Assembly: GCA_029244465.1 (NCBI GenBank)
Contig: JAQWQN010000089.1
Span: 1 to 8,349 of the forward strand
Source of the DNA: Pseudomonadales bacterium
GTDB lineage: Bacteria; Pseudomonadota; Gammaproteobacteria; Pseudomonadales; Azotimanducaceae
Direction of reading: 5' to 3'
DNA length: 8,349 nt
This document shows positions 6,211-8,349 of the stretch, in pieces. Every line of letters begins with the position of its first letter. Position 1 is the stretch's first letter. The translations under genes and the position numbers were made by a program. The notes under the pieces are model-generated. The model did not search any database. It saw only the letters and a program-made list of their open reading frames with translations, and was not told the DNA's origin.

Positions 6211-7752
6211 ATGCTTTTACGATCACTCACGGCGTGGGTGGTCTTGTGCAGTGCGCCGATCGCTTATTCGGCCAGTTTTGAGAGCCTGATTAACCCCGGT
6301 GACCTAATAGCAGCACACGCAGAACTTGAGGAAGGGTGCGAAGCCTGCCATGCCCCGTTTGAACGAACGCTGCAAACGACGTTATGTCTAACTTGTCATG
6401 AAGATGTGGCTATTGACCAAGCATCTCGCGTTAGGTTTCACGGTAAAAACGAAGCTGTGCTTAATCAAGAGTGTCGAGCCTGTCATACCGATCACATTGG
6501 CAGAGACGCCGATGTGATCGGTCTAGTGGCGGCTACGTTTGATCACACGCAAACTGAATTTGAGCTGCAGGGCCTGCACAGGCTGGTGGAGTGCGGTGGC
6601 TGCCATGTACCTGAAATGCAATTCCGAGAGGCCAGTCAGGAATGTGTGGGTTGTCATGAGTCACAAGACAAGCACAAAGGAGGCCTTGGTGAGGCGTGCG
6701 CTGATTGCCACAATGAAAGCGATTGGGATGAGGTTAGTTTTGAGCACGGCCTATACAGTGACTTCAAGTTGGTTGATGCGCACTCGCAGGCTAATTGCGC
6801 GCAGTGTCATATTGATCAGGTGTATGAGAGCACTCCCGAAACCTGTGTCGAATGCCATCAGTTAGATGACGTCCATCAAGGAGCCCGTGGTTCTGAGTGC
6901 GGCTCTTGTCATTCGTCGGTTGACTGGCAATCCAGTGAATTTGACCACAATCGTGAAACCGGTTTCGAATTGATGGACGCGCATGTTGCGCTCTCATGTA
7001 GTGGTTGTCATCTGCAAGGTATGACACTCGTGGAGCCACCGACGAGTTGTATTGGATGTCACAGTGCAATCGACGTGCACGCTGGCGCTCACGGTGAGCA
7101 GTGCGGCGACTGTCATTCACAAAGTAGCTGGGAGCTATCGTTTGATCATAGCCAGGAAACTGATTTCACTCTGGTGGGTGCGCACGCTGTCTTGAATTGC
7201 CAGAGTTGCCACATAGAAAATCTCTCTGCTCAGCTACCGACAAATTGTGTCGGTTGTCATGAAGAAAGTGACCCGCATCAAAATACGCTGGGAGATTGTG
7301 GTAGTTGTCATGGCGAAACAAGCTGGACTCAATCATTAAGATTTGAGCACGAGTTTACGGAATTTCCCTTGGTTGGCATGCACCGCATTGCTGTTTGTGA
7401 TCAATGCCATTCGTCACGTAAGTTTGACGATGCGGCAACAGAATGCGCCGCTTGTCATGATGACACGCACGATGGGGTGTTCGCCGAACAATGCCAATCT
7501 TGCCACAATCCAGGTGGATGGGAATTTTGGGATTTCGATCATAGCGCGCAAACCACATTTACGCTTTCTGGCTCACACGAGGGTCTTATATGCGCTTCTT
7601 GTCACAGCAAAAAGACTGGGCTCGCGCAAAATACTGCTAAGGAGTGTGTCGCCTGCCACTTGGGTGACGATAAGCACCGAGGCGAATTTGGATCAGAGTG
7701 TCAGCAATGTCACACAATGGAGAGTTTCGCAGACGATGTGAGACTTAGGTAG
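6211..7752 (+). CDS. Periplasmic 21-haem cytochrome c made of seven trihaem modules
   Basis: 513 residues from the ATG at 6211 (521 from a TTG at 6187). The ATG is chosen because it gives a compact signal peptide (LLRSLTAWVVLCSAPIAYS, before ASF); no strong ribosome binding site supports either. There are 21 CxxCH haem c motifs, with first Cys at 43, 59, 88, 128, 145, 163, 196, 212, 230, 263, 280, 298, 330, 346, 363, 396, 412, 428, 461, 479 and 497. Three form a divergent N-terminal module. The other 18 lie in six repeats starting at the F-[DE]-H motif at 110, 177, 244, 311, 378 and 442. Each repeat carries three CxxCH plus three further conserved His (F-[DE]-H, x-[AS]-H before the first haem, and usually DxH), enough for bis-His ligation of every haem. 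Relationship to cytochrome c7/c3-type modules is likely. An extended electron wire in the periplasm, fed by the cytochrome b encoded 59 bases upstream, is inferred. The substrate is unknown. Confidence 0.93.
   Translation: MLLRSLTAWVVLCSAPIAYSASFESLINPGDLIAAHAELEEGCEACHAPFERTLQTTLCLTCHEDVAIDQASRVRFHGKNEAVLNQECRACHTDHIGRDADVIGLVAATFDHTQTEFELQGLHRLVECGGCHVPEMQFREASQECVGCHESQDKHKGGLGEACADCHNESDWDEVSFEHGLYSDFKLVDAHSQANCAQCHIDQVYESTPETCVECHQLDDVHQGARGSECGSCHSSVDWQSSEFDHNRETGFELMDAHVALSCSGCHLQGMTLVEPPTSCIGCHSAIDVHAGAHGEQCGDCHSQSSWELSFDHSQETDFTLVGAHAVLNCQSCHIENLSAQLPTNCVGCHEESDPHQNTLGDCGSCHGETSWTQSLRFEHEFTEFPLVGMHRIAVCDQCHSSRKFDDAATECAACHDDTHDGVFAEQCQSCHNPGGWEFWDFDHSAQTTFTLSGSHEGLICASCHSKKTGLAQNTAKECVACHLGDDKHRGEFGSECQQCHTMESFADDVRLR
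6538..7749 (+). repeat. Six tandem trihaem-module repeats (67-residue, about 201-base period)
   Basis: Units begin at 6538, 6739, 6940, 7141, 7342 and 7534. The first four periods are exactly 201 bases and the fifth is 192. The consensus is F-[DE]-H, F-x-L, [AS]-H, CxxCH, CxxCH, DxH, G, CxxCH, usually with a W soon after. Codons for the same residues differ between units (TGC/TGT and CAT/CAC are mixed), so the repeats are diverged DNA conserved at protein level. Confidence 0.85.
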
Positions 7753-7755
7753 CTA

Positions 7756-8349
7756 ATGAAGTACTCGGCATATCGCTTGATAAGCAGGTTCGCCATTTTA
7801 ACAATGGCGATGCTAGCTGTGGGGCAGGTGTTGGCAGCGTCAGATTTCTACGATCATATTCAACATGGATTTGATCTGCGCGGCGCGCATGCCCAGGTAG
7901 AGTGCGCAGACTGTCACATACAAGCGTCATTTCAAGGTACGCCCAGTGATTGTGCCGCGTGTCACAATAGTACTGGCGTCATCGCCGATACCGGATTGAC
8001 GCCGAACCACATTGCCACGACAGAGTTTTGTGATGCCTGTCATTTGGAGCAGACGTGGCTGCCCGTGCTCACGGTCGATCATGCGCAGACAATGGGCAAC
8101 TGCTCCTCTTGTCACAATGGTCTCAACGCGAGTGAAACACCGCCCGGGCATGTTCCGACCAGCGCAGAGTGTGGTACCTGTCATCTAGACCAAGCTTGGA
8201 TTCCCGCTCAATTTGACCATGCGAACATCGTTGATGGCTGTTCGGGTTGCCACAACGGTATTGAAGCCACGGGTAAGAACGCGAACCATATTCAAACGAG
8301 CGCTGTTTGTGAGAGCTGCCATAGCGTTGATTTTTGGGAGCCTGTGATT
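7756..8349 (+). CDS. Second multihaem cytochrome c, N-terminal part (runs off the window)
   Basis: 198 residues, frame open to the last base. A signal peptide (about 1-27, ending QVLA before A/S) exports it. Seven CxxCH motifs have their first Cys at 50, 66, 92, 116, 139, 162 and 185. Extra His residues (YDH, GAH, NHI, VDH, GHV, FDH, NHI) are enough for bis-His ligation. The first part (FDLRGAHAQVECADCH onward) matches a trihaem-module unit of the upstream 21-haem protein. From about residue 92 it switches to a diheme repeat of about 46 residues of the type CHNG, NHI/GHV, T-S-x-x-C-x-x-CH, W-x-P, DH. Similar repeats occur in large multihaem cytochromes of anaerobic and metal-reducing bacteria. 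It starts three bases after the stop of the 21-haem gene, so the two are almost surely co-transcribed. Total haem number and any C-terminal anchor lie outside the window. Confidence 0.92.
   Translation, partial: MKYSAYRLISRFAILTMAMLAVGQVLAASDFYDHIQHGFDLRGAHAQVECADCHIQASFQGTPSDCAACHNSTGVIADTGLTPNHIATTEFCDACHLEQTWLPVLTVDHAQTMGNCSSCHNGLNASETPPGHVPTSAECGTCHLDQAWIPAQFDHANIVDGCSGCHNGIEATGKNANHIQTSAVCESCHSVDFWEPVI
8029..8349 (+). repeat. Diheme CHNG-type repeats in the second cytochrome
   Basis: First cysteines at residues 92, 116, 139, 162 and 185 alternate 24, 23, 23 and 23 apart, giving a diheme unit of about 46 residues (138 bases). CHNG follows the first haem of a unit and W-x-P follows the second. 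The array continues past the window end. Confidence 0.7.

Noticed and set aside
6791..7120. Minus-strand open frame of 109 residues inside the 21-haem gene
   Set aside because: A by-product of the repeated CxxCH codons on the plus strand.
6538..7749. Regularly spaced repeats as a CRISPR array or tandem satellite
   Set aside because: The period is in coding frame, each unit encodes haem motifs, and the DNA of units has diverged.

Overview
The window looks like a chromosomal segment of a Gram-negative bacterium, most likely a proteobacterium (my guess is a gammaproteobacterium). The reasons are several Sec signal peptides, a lipoprotein, periplasmic multihaem c-type cytochromes, and domains resembling CcmI/CycH of the System I cytochrome c maturation pathway. 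I see no rRNA, tRNA, CRISPR array or insertion sequence.

Left edge (1-1315). A carboxylesterase type B gene on the minus strand runs off the window. It is followed by about 340 bases without a supported gene. Next comes a degraded response-regulator receiver gene on the plus strand: its conserved segments sit in different reading frames and its phospho-acceptor position is Glu. Neither appears functionally tied to what follows.

Core (1320-8349). Two divergent gene sets start at overlapping ATG codons at 5155-5158. Leftward are (i) a membrane-anchored ferredoxin/thioredoxin-reductase-like flavoprotein, (ii) an exported Sel1/ankyrin-repeat protein and (iii) a lipoprotein with two CcmI-C-terminal-like domains. 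They overlap or abut, as in a translationally coupled operon. Rightward are (iv) a five-helix membrane cytochrome b with two His pairs spaced 14 residues apart, (v) a 21-haem periplasmic cytochrome c built of seven trihaem modules, and (vi) a second multihaem cytochrome c with at least 7 haems, cut by the window end.

Read together, the core encodes an apparent electron path across the inner membrane. Reduced nicotinamide or ferredoxin would pass electrons through FAD and Fe-S (i) to two stacked b haems (iv), then to long periplasmic c-haem wires (v, vi). The lipoprotein (iii) could be a dedicated apocytochrome chaperone and the ankyrin protein (ii) an assembly or scaffold factor. The direction of electron flow, the electron donor and the terminal acceptor cannot be told from this window. 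The most unusual points are the apparent circular permutation of the flavoprotein, the regular 67-residue trihaem array, and the stand-alone duplicated CcmI-type domain beside its likely clients.
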